From Rhodosporidiobolus odoratus (Eukaryota > Basidiomycota > Microbotryomycetes > Sporidiobolales > Sporidiobolaceae): a DNA stretch of 64,000 nt. Where the stretch lies: positions 620,001 through 684,000 of the forward strand of contig JAOANU010000009.1 of NCBI GenBank assembly GCA_034387635.1, read 5' to 3'. Of the stretch, positions 11,236 through 24,000 are shown piece after piece. The notes beneath the pieces are model-generated. The model was given only the letters and a program-made list of their open reading frames with translations, made no database searches and was not told the origin of the DNA. How positions within the stretch are numbered: position 1 is the stretch's first letter; each line of letters opens with the position of its first letter. Position numbers and translations under genes: made by a program.

Positions 11236-12106
11236 CGTTGATTGAGGGAAGTTGAGTGTTGAAGGGGATAAAAGGGGTTCGAGGATGAGGAGACGAGGGG
11301 GAAATGAATGTGGGCTAGCCGGAGTTGGCGAGGTTGGACGAGTGCGTATCGAGGGAGAACGAGCAGAGTTCCAGCCAGTGGAAGAAGAGAGAGAGAGGTA
11401 GGAAAGGGAAAGAAGAAGAGAGAGAGGCGAAGCTGGGGAAGGGGCGCTAGCGGACGCCAAGGGAAGAGGAGGTGCGCTCAATGAACGCTTTGACGAGTCT
11501 AACTACCGATTCTGGTACCGGTCCGAGCAAGCGTAGAGTCCTAGCGCTGCCTGTCAACGTCCGACACGAGCGGCAAGTTGACGGAAAACCAAGCGGGGAG
11601 AGGACAGCAAACATGACGTTTGAAGGGCGGAACGCGCTCTCTGCACGCGTCCAGCTGTGTTCTCTCCAGGGCTCCCGGGTGAACCGTAGCATCAATGCCG
11701 TTACGGAGAGGAGAAGCTGACAAGTATGGTAAGACGCGTCTCGAGAAGGGGATGAGTCGAAGTGTGGGAGGACTGCCACAGCTAGGGCTCAGGGCCGTGT
11801 AGGAGGCCTTTCCTACGTGTATTATTAGGCTACGTACGACAAAGGAGAGTGTAACATACAAGGTGATGAGAGTATGCTACTTGAAGAGCGCGTCGAGTCG
11901 CGTCTGATTGTCTTCCCCGTCCCTCCTCCTCTTCCCCCCCTCTCTCCCTCCTCTTTCACCTTATTCTCTTTACCAGAGCTTTACTCATAGTCTCATTTGC
12001 TTGTATACTCACAACTCAGCTGTGCTGTCTCACCTACAACCGAGTCACCCCACCACTTCATCTCCTCAACCCTCTCCCATCACATCCTTGCCAGCCTCCC
12101 TCGATA
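11236..12106. promoter_or_regulatory. Divergent promoter region with CT-rich tracts
   Basis: 871 bp lie between two divergent starts. Each start is preceded, on its own coding strand, by a pyrimidine-rich tract: 11917-11970 before the rightward gene, and 11270-11430 (purine-rich on +) before the leftward gene. I see no reading frame with coding character. Confidence 0.5.
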
Positions 12107-13304
12107 ATGTCCCTACACGCCCTCTTCGACTCTCCACCCCCTGCCACAGACAGCCACACCTTCGCTTCCTCTCACAAGGCCCAGTACCGCCCTGGCAAAG
12201 CACCCACTCATCGGCGCAACCCCGTTCAGCGGACCGCCTCCCTCATCTCTCTCCCTTCGCCGCCCTCAGACTACGACGAGCAAGACGGTATGGACCTCGA
12301 TGGCGGTCTCGAACAGCCCCCGCAGAGGCGCACACTTGTATTCGACCACGGGTTCAATGATGAGGAGGAAATCGACCAGCTCGAGTCTGACCTGGACGAC
12401 GACGACTCATCCTTGGACAGGGCCGCCCGTGCTGCCTCACCTACTGCGGTACCGGCAAAGCGCAGCGCATGTGCACTCGGCTCGCCAGCAAACTTGGTCG
12501 GCGGTGGAGGTGCATCCCGACGTCAACTTCTCAACCCCTTCCTTCCTGCCGTTCAGGCCTCAACCTCTCAACCCACTGCCTCTACCTCCGCATCCCCCGT
12601 CCGTCTCGACTTCCTCCACGCCTCACCAACTCGCAGGCGGCGCGCCGATCCTGACCGCATCAAGCTCGCGGTCACTCCGCCGCAAAAGAGCCGGGCCGCC
12701 TTGGCGGAGGAAAGGCGAAGACAAGAGGAGGAAGAGTCAAAGCAGAAAAAGAGGATGATGATGGGCTGGGACGATCCCGAGAATCCGTTCGTTGAGAAAG
12801 AGGAGGACATGGCAAAGAGGCTGAGGGACAAGCAGCCGATGAAGAGGCCTGAAACGATTACGCTCGTCAAGTACGTCTTCACCCCTCTAACCCTCCTGTC
12901 CCTCCATATACTGACCCACTTGTGTCTGCAGGCGTGGTCAGCGCATCCAAACCTCAGTACCCTTTACCGCCGTCCTCACCTCGACCTCACCTTCCGAAGA
13001 CCCCTTCACCTTCACCGCTCCCAAGCTCCTCTTCCCTCCCCGAGCTACAACCCCTCCGCATCCCTCGACTCCACCTCAGCAATCCAAATTCCTCGAAGCC
13101 CTCCGCGCCGCCGGTGCGAGCGAAAAGAAACCGGCTGCGGCAGGGCCACCCGGTCCTGGTGGGGCGGCGCAGCTTCCACCGACTCCGGTCACGCTCAAGC
13201 GGAAGGCTCCGGCGGCAGCGCCATCTGGTCAGCCCGGGCAGCGCTACGGCCCGTACAAAAAGATGCGGGGACTAGGCCATGCGGCCGAAGGTGGCTTGAG
13301 GTGA
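12107..13304 (+). CDS. Conserved-looking disordered protein, function unknown
   Basis: Two exons (12107-12870 and 12932-13304) total 1137 nt, giving 378 residues starting MSLHALFDSPPPATD. The protein is rich in Ser, Pro and charged residues. Noteworthy pieces are an acidic stretch (DEEEIDQLESDLDDDDSS), a charged helix (RAALAEERRRQEEEESKQKK) and a compact block GWDDPENPF followed by KRPETITLVKRGQRI. That block may be the conserved core. Basic clusters (RRRR, KRK, KKMR) suggest nuclear localisation. I do not recognise the family and propose no activity. Confidence 0.7.
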
Positions 13305-13739
13305 AGAACCCGGGCAGGACCTCTCGGCATGGGCGTGGACCATGGTAGCATTCAGGGTACATGACTCGGGACGAAGGGGACGGGAGCAGTCGTGTTGTGC
13401 TTAGCTTTTTTGTGTTGCGTTTTCTTCCTCACGTTCTTTCGGTTTCACCACTTCATACTTTGCTTGCTACAAATACCTCTCGTACCCCCGTCTCATCACG
13501 TCGTATCACTTAGCTTACTTCCCGCATTCCCCTTGACCGGTTACTAGTATATCTTGTATACCCTTCCTCATTTACTTTCACTGTTGGCGGTTTCCTTTTC
13601 TTTCCCCCTCTCAGTCTAGCTGTATTTCACCTAGCGAAAGAAGCAACATAGCGCGTCTCCTGCAGCAGCAACACAAACGTTTTAACGCGCTTGCTCCGCC
13701 ACTGCGCGCAGAAAGTACGAGGAACCCCCAGACAGCTTT
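13305..13739. other. Convergent 3' region, T-rich
   Basis: This lies between the 3' ends of two convergent genes. The left half is rich in T and CT runs (13400-13620), as expected for 3' UTR and polyadenylation. No gene is seen. Confidence 0.4.
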
Positions 13740-15334
13740 TCATCGCGCCATTCTACCACTGCTCTGGCTCTTCTTCCTCTTCTGCCTCTTCCCTTCGCTA
13801 TACCACGCAAAGGCGTACCCATCGTCTCCCGGATCTCTGCTCGTCGCCGCAGCGACATCCTCCTTCGCAATCGGCCTCATCCCTCTCTTCCCCTGCACAA
13901 GCACCACCGCACACCTCTTTCCCTGCTCCGCTTCGCCTGCATGGAACGGTGGTCGATGTAAACTGATATGCTCGGGAAGGTGGACCGGAATGGCAGCCTC
14001 TGAAGGAGAGGCGGAAGAAGAAGATGGTGGTGTAAGCCAGATACCGCGAACACCGGTACGGTCTGCCCATACTACGGGCGACGGTGGAGAGTGACGGTGA
14101 GGTGGCCAGACGTCGAGAATCAGAGTAGCGAGGTAGGCGGCGCAACCGAAACAGGCGGCCCATTCCATGATGGCAGAAGCGGCTGCGAACGAGAAAGAAA
14201 ACGGGACAAGACTCAGCACATGACACGGCATGAACGAGAGGAAGAGCGTACTTGTCAGACGGTAACAACGATCGACAGGCTCTTTCGTTGCGTCACCGTC
14301 GCAAGCGGCGTAGAGTAGCCAGAAACTTATGCCGCAAGCGGAGGAAAGGAGAAGGACGATCCACTTCAGGATGGTGCCGTCGCGGAGGTCGTGTCGATCC
14401 GGGCTGCGCGATGTCTGTCGGTCAGGAAAGCGAAAAGACGGGGAATAGGTAGACAGATGGCGGAATGCGAAACGCACTGTTCATGCCATAGGTGCTCGAC
14501 TTCCACCGTTTGTAATAGCCCACTCAGAGTAACGCAGACGATGAAGGAGGTCTGCATGATTTCGAGGGTCACGATCGCCCAAAGGAGAACAACAGAGCGG
14601 GGTAGACCAGTAGCGCACCATAAAAGCATTGTGCAAAGCCGGAAAGTCGAAGGCATCGAAAATAGCGAGCAGCACGAGTGCAATGCCGCCCAGAAGGCCC
14701 ACAAAGACGTCCAGCGCGCCGACTGCGACCCAGAGGTGCCGCTCCTCCGTAGCTAGACCAGTGAGCAGTGGTAAAGTCAGGGAGCCACCTCATCGGAAAC
14801 GAGGTAAGTTTGCTTACCTTCTACCATGACCCGTTTCGCCCTCAACATCCGTTCGCTCAGCAGACTCATCACGTAGAAGACCGCGGTCGAGATATTTCCG
14901 AAGAGGAAGATGGTCTTGTTGTCGGCGCCAACGTCGCTCAAATAGGGCATTCCGCCAAGATACCATTTGTACTTGACCTGATCATCCACCCAAAGCCAGA
15001 TACCGAGGAGCTGTGGAAGGTTGATTGGTGAGCTCGCAGACGAAAGGACAGAAATGAGACCAGAAAGGAGGAAAGAAAAACGCACAACCAACAGCGTCGC
15101 CAGCCACGACAGCGTAGCAAGAATCGGAAAGGCTCGTACAAGCCATATCGTCGCCGTACTGACATGAGCCGGCGGTGGCGTGCTGTCCAGCGCTTGTTGT
15201 AGCCCAAGCGGATGGGACAGCGCGGGCGGTGTTGCCGGCGAGGAGGAGAAGGTCGGCTTTTCGAGGTCGCTATCGCTCAGCGCGAGGTCTTGCGTGACCA
15301 CTGGACCATACTTCTGAGTCAACCGGACCGACAT
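13740..15334 (-). CDS. Frag1/DRAM/Sfk1-family membrane protein
   Basis: A multi-exon gene from MSVRLTQKYGPVV (15334) to the stop at 13740. A cytosolic N-terminus is followed by about six hydrophobic helices: ATIWLVRAFPILATLSWLA, a loop with MPYLSDVGADNKTIFLFGN, then VFYVMSLLSERMLR, GLLGGIALVLLAIFDAF, TSFIVCVTLSGLLQTVEVEH, WIVLLLSSACGISFWLLYA and MEWAACFGCAAYLATLILDV. The YLSDVGAD motif in the first loop and the ERMLR and TVEVEHL positions are typical of the family, which includes yeast Sfk1 (plasma-membrane lipid asymmetry and PI4-kinase function) and animal DRAM (lysosome). A 67-nt intron (GTGCGC...ATGCAG) restores frame between FPALHNAFM and TSFIVC. The C-terminal tail is cytosolic, Ser/Pro-rich and basic. 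The exact target membrane cannot be told from sequence. Confidence 0.8.
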
Positions 15335-16020
15335 GAGGCATCAACGAGAGAGCCAAGCGAGAACGCAAAGGGAAACAAGGAAGAGGAGGAGAACGACGGC
15401 AGGTCCGCGGAGGCAGGTCAATGGGGGTTCTGCGGGCGATTGCCGCAAGCAGGATGGGCGCCTTTGCGTCAGTTAGGGCGAATCCTGAAGCTGTAGTTGA
15501 TGAAGACATGAGGACATGGCGGAAGAGAGAGGATGTTACCACGGCCGGAGCAGCCATATTGAGAAGGCCGACTGCGTCACACTCGTCCTCGCGACAGGCA
15601 ACTGAATCCATGCTCTACGCCTGACCGCCTCGAGTCAGCGAACTCCAGCTCGCGTCTCGGCGCGCACCCAAGCTTGACGACGGAAGGAAATGGCTCGAAC
15701 TGCACCACCGCAACGACGACCAGAAAACGAACCGAAGCTCCGACTGTACGGTACGACAACAACTGAGAGGTCGACTGGCGCCAGTGGATGTATGCCGCAG
15801 AAAGAGTTTACAGAGATGGCGAGGCTTTTGCGAATGCGAGGAAGAGGCGACTGGGGTATGGGAAAGACGACCAACAGGGAACTGCGGGGTATAGACTGCA
15901 CATTGGGGTGAGGCTCGAAGCAGGAGGGTACAAAAGGGAGAAAAGGCGACGGTACAGAGAGGAATGTAAGAGGAAGAAGGAAAGAAGCTAGACCTATCTT
16001 ATCGCGGACGAGAACGACGC
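15335..16020. other. Promoter region of the Frag1-like gene
   Basis: 686 bp upstream of the Frag1-like start, with the 3' end of the next leftward gene at its right edge. A leftward frame at about 15555 (MAAPAVVTSSLFRHVL) could be a small 5' exon but has no clear partner. Nothing else is supported. Confidence 0.35.
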
Positions 16021-19000
16021 CTACATGTCCACGCCAAGTCCGACTGACGCTTGTTGAGCGCCAAACGACTGAGACTGATCAAGGTGATACGGCCTCGTGG
16101 CCCTGCCTGGACCCATCGCGGTGGACAGCCCCGGCCCCGAGATTTGCCCGGTCGAGGGCGCCCCGGGGGTGGGATAGGCGGTCCTGCCTGCGCCAGGATA
16201 CTGCGCCTGAGCAGAGCCAGGAGGAAGAGGATAGGATGCTTCGCGCCGATGGCTGGCTCCCGATCCTCCTGCGCCGCCGGTCGAGGCCGAGGCATAAGGG
16301 AATCCCGGAGGAGGACTGGCGTAGACCGGTGGATAGCCATAAGGCTGACCCGCGACATGAGGGAGAACCGACGGGTCAGAGGAAGTGGCGGGGAAGCGGC
16401 GCGGCATCATGGGAGGCGGGGTCGGAAGGTATGGCGAAGATGATAGTTCTGGGCCGTAGGCGTCCATCGGAAAGGTCTGCTCGTACGTTGGATTTTGCGT
16501 GGGGTGGAGGGCATATGAGGGAGCCGGATACGAGTGTTGCATAGAGGGAGGCCGGTTTGGGCGAGCAGAGTAGGCTACGCCTGGCGAACGGAAAGGAAGG
16601 TCGTAACTACCGTATTCGGCGGGTGGTGCATGGTAGGCGGGAGCTGAGACTTGGCGAGTGCGAAGCCGCAGTTGCTCCCGGGCCGTTGACTCGGGGAGCT
16701 GCGGCGAAAACGAGATGGGGGCAGGAAGGTGACCTTGGTGCTGACGCGGCGATTCGTAGGCAACGGTGCTTTGCGACGTATGCGGAGGAGGCAGCATCTC
16801 ATAGTCCATCGTCGGGGCAAGCTGCTGGTGTGACCGAGGCTCCTTGGATGTCTCCGGCGAGTGGACGAGGGACGCAGGCGAGGGATTCTGCGAAGAGGTC
16901 GAACCGGCTCGCGACTGCATACCATGCCCGGTCTGCAAGCTACCCTCCCGTCGTACAGCGTCCGCCCTTACCGTCAAGTCACCGAACCCCTGAAGCGATG
17001 GCTGCGATGCAGTGCCGGTCTGCTGCTTTGTCTCGCCCGAAAGGGTGGCCAGCAGGTCCAGAGCGTTGGCCTGAGCACCGCTGCCGCTCGCAGCCCCTGC
17101 ATCGTGTGGCTGCTCTACCGCGACGGAAAAGGCGGACTGCTCCTGCCGAGGCGAAGCTTGATGCGCCGAGCCGACAAGCGGAAGCGTCGAGACGAAGGCG
17201 TTCTCGGCGGTCGACGGCAGGGACCGGGTATTCGACGGGCTCGAGGCGGAAGCACCCAAGCCCGCCGGCGCCGACTCTCGCCTCAGCCTCCCGACCGCGG
17301 CATTTGACGATGGGAGCGACGCTGGCCAGCCTGGGCCTTTTTTCAGACCTACGCTGGGCTTATAAGACGAGCTGAACGTCAACGAGGACGTGGCAGACTG
17401 CGAAGGAATTCCATGTAGGCTCTGCCCCGAGAGAGATTGCCGCTGAGCGAGGGAAGGCTTGGGAGAACGTTGAAGGTCTGGGGACAGCTGTTGCGAGGGA
17501 GCGAGGGAAGACGACCGGACGTCGACGGTGCCGTTGGTCGAGAGTGCTACGTCGCCGGCCAAGCTGCTTCCTACGCCCAAGCCAGGTAATCCGAACGGCA
17601 AGGCAGTGTCGGCTAAGGAGAACGAGTCGACCCCGGCGGTGACACCCATCGTGCTTGACCGTCTCATTTCGCCGCTGTCCGCTGCAGCGAACGCGGAAGG
17701 AAAAGGGTCAAGAGCCGACGGAGCGGGGGAGACGCGAGAAAGGTCGTAAGCGGGGGGAGCAGCGACGCCGCCGAGAGGTTGGTACGGCTGAATTGAGCGG
17801 TAGGTTTCCGCTTGCGCTGCGATAGATGGTAGGTTGGAAGGGGCTGGAACGGTGTACGCCTGCTGACTGACGCTCCACATGCTGGAGGGGCCAGCGACTG
17901 CTGCGCCCGTAGTGCTCGAGTTGGTGGAGGAGAGGTCGAGATCGCGTGGGGTTGTCGTCAAAGCATCGTATGAAAGAGCCGGCATGCCATGACTAGCACA
18001 GGTGGTCACGCAGCGTTAGCCTCGAAGACACGAGCGAAGCGAGGGGTTTACGCACATTGGGGAGGGACCAATTCCGGCGAAAGCAGCCTCGGGCGAAGAG
18101 TTGCTCGACGCCGATTCACTGCACGTGAGGCGATAAGAAGTCTAGGTTTAGCGAAAGGGAAGTGACGAAGTAAGCAAAGTGGAAAACGCACGTCCTCGAT
18201 CCCGTACTCGGTCCTTGCACCGTCTTTCCACCCTTTGTCCACTTGGTTCTCTTCTTGTCCACTCCCGTCTCATGGAGACTCTCGAGCCCCGCCTCGCTGA
18301 CGTCCCGAGTTTTGCCTTTCCCCTTTCCGTGCCCTGCCTGACTCGCGTGCGCGAGCTGCTTCTCCGCGTACGCTCGAATCGACTCGACGCTCTCCACCGC
18401 CCTCAGGATCTCGAGAATTGCCTGGTCGGTCTTCGCGCTCCTCAACGCCGGGTGCACCGACCCTTCGTCGTCGAGTGCCGGTTGCGAAGCGGTTGGATCG
18501 CTACCCTCAGCTCGCTTCTTCGCCCAGCCGACCGGGTCAAGAATCTCCTCCCAGACCTCCTTAGTCGCCATCTGAGCGTAAGCAAGGGCATCGACCCAGC
18601 TGCGAAGGAGTTCTTGTGTCACGCGAGGACCTTCGTCCAGCGACAGATTTGGGTCGCCGAGGTTGGCCATTGGAAGAGGGTAGAGATTGGCAGCGGGTTG
18701 TGGGAAGGCTGTGAGCATGAGCGAGGATAGGGGCGTGTCCGGTACGCGAGAGAGGAACAATGCGAGTTTGGCGTTCGTGATAGGGAAGACGGGGAGGTTC
18801 ACCTGGGGAAGGGCGCAGAAAGAGGAATAGCGGCTACGAGAAACGGACGGTGAGTACAAGCACTGGAGAGAAGGGAAGGGGTGAACGACTTACTTCATCA
18901 TCAAGCAAAGTGAGCTCTGCTGCCTTCCCTGCTCGAGATGGGCGAGTGCGGATTCGACCTGATTCTCGCAACGCGTTTGGAGACTGCTATCTGCAGTACG

Positions 19001-20182
19001 CAAAAAGACACAAGAACCGTCAGCAAGTAGCTTCGACCACTAGCTGAGAGGTTGAAGCAGCATCGTGACTCAAAAAAGAAGAAAAGCGCACCCCTCGTCG
19101 CCTCGAGCAACGCATCGCGTAGGACTTCGTGCCTCTTGTCGTATAGCTGTTGGACGAGCGGCATGGGTGGCGGCCTAAAGTCGGACTGGTAGCGGTCTGC
19201 TAGTGGAGGAGTGGGCAGAACCGGTTCAATGAGACAACCTGCTAGAGCTCAGTAGTAAGCGAACAATTCGATAAAGTGGAGGATGAGAGGACGAACCGGA
19301 AGCCGATCCTGGTAGCAGCCCGTTCGCGTCGGCCACGGCCGCTGCCGCCGCGCGCTCCTTCGCTTTCCTGACAACATCAAGCTCGTTACCCCTCGATTTG
19401 GCCGACTTGGAGGAGGCCGTTCCTTCGAAATGTTCTACGTCGCGCACCGCTGCCCCATTGCTCTTCCGTCCCTTAGCAGACGCCTTGCCCTTCGTTCCCT
19501 TTGAGCCTTTCTTCCCGCCGCCCTTCTTTCCTTTCTCCAATGCTCCCGTTATGGGAGCGCCTGCTCGAGGGTGTTTCGGGTTGAAGGAAGCACCTTCGTC
19601 GGCACCTTCGTCGGGATAGCCGTCCAGATCGTCAAGCGCAGATTCGGGGTGTAGGTCGAACTTGCCAAGCCGTTCCGTCGCCTTCCTCTTCCTGGCAGCT
19701 GCCACTCCCGTCTTCTTCTTCGCGGGGCTCTTCTGAGGAGCAGGTGCCTTCTTCGGTGGCGAGTCGTCGAGCTCGCTGAGGGAGGTAAGGCTGGAGTCGC
19801 TGCCGGCATTAGTGTAGGCGGAATGGGTGGAAGAGGTGGAACCGCGGCGGTCGCGGGTAAGGCGGGGCGAGGACTGTTTCTTCTGTCCGGTGGGAGAGTT
19901 GGACGCCTTGCTGAGGCTAGTCCTACGCTCGGTCGCCGTAGTAGGCGCAGCACCTGCCCCTCCTGCTGTTTGGGTTGATTCGCCGCCGGTAGTCTTTGAC
20001 AGCCTTATCACCACCTCTGCACTGTCACTGTCGCTGGCGCTGTTGCGGTCTGGGTCAGAGAGATGCTCGACAAGAGGTTGGGAAGGGCGAGTCGAGCGTT
20101 TTCGTAGAGGGTAAGCGGAAGGAGCGGTTTCAAGGGCGGAGGGTGGGGAACGATTTGACGAAGGTGAAATGGCGACTGGCAT
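16021..20182 (-). CDS. Large disordered, probably nuclear protein with an integrase-SAM-like helical segment
   Basis: Exons read as one frame from MPVAISPSSNRSPPSAL (20182). Exon 1 ends near 19293 (GLLPGSASG) and joins CLIEPVLPTPPLADRYQSDF. A short exon with SSLQTRCENQVESALAHLEQ follows, then an exon from about 18840 (RYSSFCALPQVNLPVFPITN), and finally a long Ser/Pro/Tyr/Gln-rich C-terminus ending SVGLGVDM. The N-terminus is basic (KGKKGGGKKGSKGTKGKASAK), suggesting nuclear or nucleic-acid contact. The central helical region, with NLPVFPITNAKLALFLS and a later SWVDALAYAQMATKEVW, resembles the core-binding (SAM-like) region seen in tyrosine-recombinase-like fungal proteins. No catalytic recombinase part is present. 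The C-terminal 660 residues are low complexity, as in many fungal transcription regulators. The function is unknown. Confidence 0.65.
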
Positions 20183-21047
20183 GATTCCCTAGAGGGTCAA
20201 CTCGGGTTTGGCAGCGCTGGAGGCGAAGAAGCGCGTATGGCACGCGGGTCTTCACAAGAGTGGGGAGGGAGAGGAGGAGTGTGCACTGCTCTACTCGGCG
20301 GAGAAACGGACCCAGTCGAGTGGGCGAGCGATGGGTGATCTAGCGGGGCGTTGTACTGCTCGCGGGTGGGCAGAGCAGGATGCTATGCTAGTTGTCAAGC
20401 TTGACGAATCGAGCGGGAACCCTTCAGGAAGTTCAACTCCTGTCTGCTCCGAGGAGGTTGAAAATCAGGAAAACTTTCTTTCCTTCCGTCTTCAGCGTGA
20501 AGTTCGGATTCGCCTCTGTCCTTCTTTCCGGGCACTGGCTACCTGACTTGCTGTGTCAGATACAGCCACAAGACCCCTCAGCTGACTTGCGCCGTCTGTC
20601 CACCGTTGACGCTTATCACCGTTCCCCTCGCACAGGCCTCTTGCGCCACTCCCGGCAGCGTCTCTCGCCTCGTCCGGACCATCTTTGCCTGATCATCGGT
20701 GCTCACACGTGCAGGAGGTCTCCCTTCCGGTAGCACCGACACCAGGCGACGTTCTGCGAAGGGCACGAGAGCCCTTTTCACTTTCGCCTCCTTTTTCCCG
20801 CAGCGGATAGCTTGCCGTCAACCGTGAGTCAACCGGCCCTACGATACTCAAGGACAATCATGTACGCTGTACGGTCCACCCTCAAAGGCTCGAAGGGCAT
20901 TGCGTAGGGGATGTGCAGGTCGATCGGCTTGGCTGATCGCAAAATGAGCCGCCAATCTCGGTTTTTATTTTTCCTTTCATGGCCATGCGAGTTGGCTTCT
21001 TGAGCGGGAAGAGCTGCAGAAACGTGAGATGCGAGTGTGTGTGTGTC
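20183..21047. other. Intergenic between two leftward genes
   Basis: 865 bp holding the promoter of the disordered-protein gene and the 3' UTR of TRZ1. It has a T-rich run near 20958-20975. Short frames exist but have no family resemblance. Confidence 0.4.
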
Positions 21048-24000
21048 CTACTTCGGTTCCTCTGCACCGGCCGATTCCCCTCCGCTCTTCCCCTCAGGCC
21101 GCTTGACTTCGACCTCCTTCTGCAGCTTTTTCTCCTGCCTCTTGCTCATTTTACCCTCTCCTCTCTTCTCCTTCTTACCGCCTTTCTTGTTTCCATCTTC
21201 TTCCTCCGCAGCACCCGCAGTCAGCCCACCATTCTTCGCCTTCCCGCTCAACTCGTCTCCATCTTCTCCTCCCTCGACGCCACCTTCCTCCGCCTCGTCC
21301 CAGCTGAGCAGAGCATCCATAGCATCTCGGTACTTCTCGACGCGCCAGAAGTCGGAAAGTGCAAGGGTCATCAAATCGAAAGCGGTGGCTATGACTGGGC
21401 GGTGAGAGGTAGTTGAGGTGTATGTCGAGACAGGAGGAAGCTTGGGGTAGCGAGCTGAGAAGTGGGTGAGGAGGAGATGGCGAGCTTGCATACTGTGAGA
21501 GAGGCTCACGTCAGTATTCATTTGCTAGACAACAGCAGGAAGACGAGGTTCGGCAGAGCAGAGGAACAGAAGGAAACCAGCCGCACCGAGTAGCAACATC
21601 GATAGCCTGCCCAAAAGTGCTGTGCCCTTTGGCCTCTGCAACCTCGGGCATATCATCTTCGATCGTTGCCTCGTGCACCAGCAAGCTTGCGCCCTGTCCT
21701 GCCTTGACAAGTGCGTCGCAAGGCGTAGTATCGCCAGAGAACCTGCGTGGGTCGAGAAGGTAAATCAGCCTGAGACGACGGTTTATGCTAGTACGCGAAG
21801 CTTACACGACCTTCCAGCCACTAGTGTGGGCCACGACAACACCCCAAGCTCTGCAACGGTGCAGGACGGGCACGGCGGTAACTTCGGCGAGGGAGAGTAG
21901 GGCTTTAAGATCGTTCAGGGTTCGGTCGCTGCTCGTCGGGGTCCGTCAGTACAACCTTCCACTATACTAAGCGGCATCATGATCACGCACGCTTTGCTGC
22001 CCTCGACGAGCTTCTTTCCCGGTTCTAAAAGTGGGTTGTCGATAAACCTCACCTCCCTCCCGCTTCCTCGCTCATACAAACCCAAGTTGAAGAGCTGCTG
22101 CTGCTCGAAGAGGTATGTTCGAGCATTAGGCGGACAGATGATGAAAAGGGGATCTTTTGGCGCAGGGTCGAGCTGTTTCCGATAAGATGAGTCAGACGGT
22201 GGCACGAAACGACTGCACGGCAGAGATTGCGACGCGCGGGATCATGAACGCACCTTGGCTCTCTGCCGCAAGATCGTTACCGTACCGGCATGGTGATCCT
22301 GGTGGAGATGGCTGAGGAAAAGCAGCTTGATCCCCCGCAGCACCTCTTCCTTACCAGGTTCCCCGTCACCACCAGCGCCGAACCTGCGGGCGATCTGTCC
22401 CCAGGTTCCTTCTCCAGCGTCGAGCAGAACGTACCGCTGTTCCGCCTCAGTACCTCCTTGGCCCAGTCGTGGGAGGTGCAGGAGCGTCGAGCTGACATTT
22501 CGGTACTTGCTCGGGATGGCGCTGCCCGTTCCGAGAGGTGTCACTTTCAACCTCGCTTCCGCCACCTCAACACCTTCGAGGACGACTGCCGCCCTCTCCA
22601 CCGATTCTCGCTCCACCTCTGCCTTCGCACTCTCCGCCTTAATCATATATTCCTCCCACGCCGCCTTTGCCCTTTCCAGCATCTCGGGCATCTTCTCGTT
22701 CCCCTTCAAGCGCGCCGCTTCGTGCTCAGCGCGCTCGGAGGGGACGTCGAAGTTGAACTTGCGAACGGAAGAGCCGAAGGGAGCTTTGTCGCGAGGGAGA
22801 AGCTGCAGGGTAGACGAGAAGTGTGTGTTGGGCTTCATGGCTTGCAGGGGTGCCGATAGAGCGAGCGAGTCGGGCGAGGGAAGGAAGGAATAGCGCGGAA
22901 GCTGGAACATCGATGAGTCGAGCTTGGAGAGACGCAAGTTGAGGAGGGCAGACGGTCCAAAAACGACTTCGTTCTTGCCCTGCGTAAGAAAGTCTTCTGA
23001 CGTGACACGATACTCGACACCGTCGGGCAGAGCTGCGCGAAGAGAGTCGAGGTAGGTAGAAAAGAGCGGTGAGGAAAGAACCGAAGGACCAAGGAAGAAG
23101 AAGACGGAGCGGAAGATCGTCTGGGGCGGTAGGGAGGAAGGCGCGAAGAGATGGGCGGGAGCCGTCGTAAGCAGGGAAGGAAGGTGTGCAGGAGATGGAA
23201 TGTTCAGGATCAGGAAGGCCTGCGTGAAGACATTCGTCAGTCCCGGTCGCATATGAGTCGAAGGGCAGAGCTGTACATACCGAAGCATCTTGCCCTGCTC
23301 CCATACAGTCGTCCGCTTGAACCCACTTGCCTTCTCCTACGCCTTCTGCCGCTTCGCTCTGCTCTTCCCGCTCCTTCTCCCGCTTGATCCTTTCCGACCT
23401 CTCCTTCTTTGTCTCCTTCTGCTTTGGGGAAGCAGCTTGCGCAGTGCCGACCTGAGTTGCTGTTTGCACGGGAACCCAGACCTTCCCGCCTGCAATGAGA
23501 CGGCTGAAGGCTTTCCCGGGTTTCACGCCCAGCGCCTTGGCCTTCTCGGGCAAGAACCGACCGCGCTTCTTGGGACCGATGACGAGATAGCTCAGACTCG
23601 AGGGCGAAAAGCTTCGTCCGAGGGATGGGAGGGAGTGAGGAAGATACGCAGGCGTCGAAATCCGTCGTCCGGAAGGTGAGGTGAGGGCTTGAGCCGTGGG
23701 TCGGGGCTCGAAAGCCTCGCCTCGGAACATGTCTCGAACGACATGATTCCGCCAGGCGATAGCGTTGGCGCCTCGAAGATGGGATGGGTTGAAAGAAGGG
23801 GAGGTTGGGTCGAAGTTGGGCTGATCAAGCTCGCCGGGAGGAGACTTCGGTCGCGGCGGCGGAGAGGCAGACGTGGATGAGCGTTTTCGCTTGAGTGATG
23901 GCGTGATACCGTCTGAGTCTGCAGGGCTTGCCACAGAGCCGCCCTCGACCGCCGGTACAGCAGTCGGCGGGTCGATGAGCATCGATACATCGGAGGCGGT

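Noticed and set aside
15270..15611. A leftward frame MDSVACREDECDAVGLLN... upstream of the Frag1-like gene
   Set aside because: It overlaps the probable promoter, has no good splice into the main frame, and becomes a shadow of the first exon at its 3' end.
20392..20733. Rightward frame between the disordered-protein gene and TRZ1
   Set aside because: Composition is non-coding-like and several stops interrupt neighbouring frames. No motif is seen.
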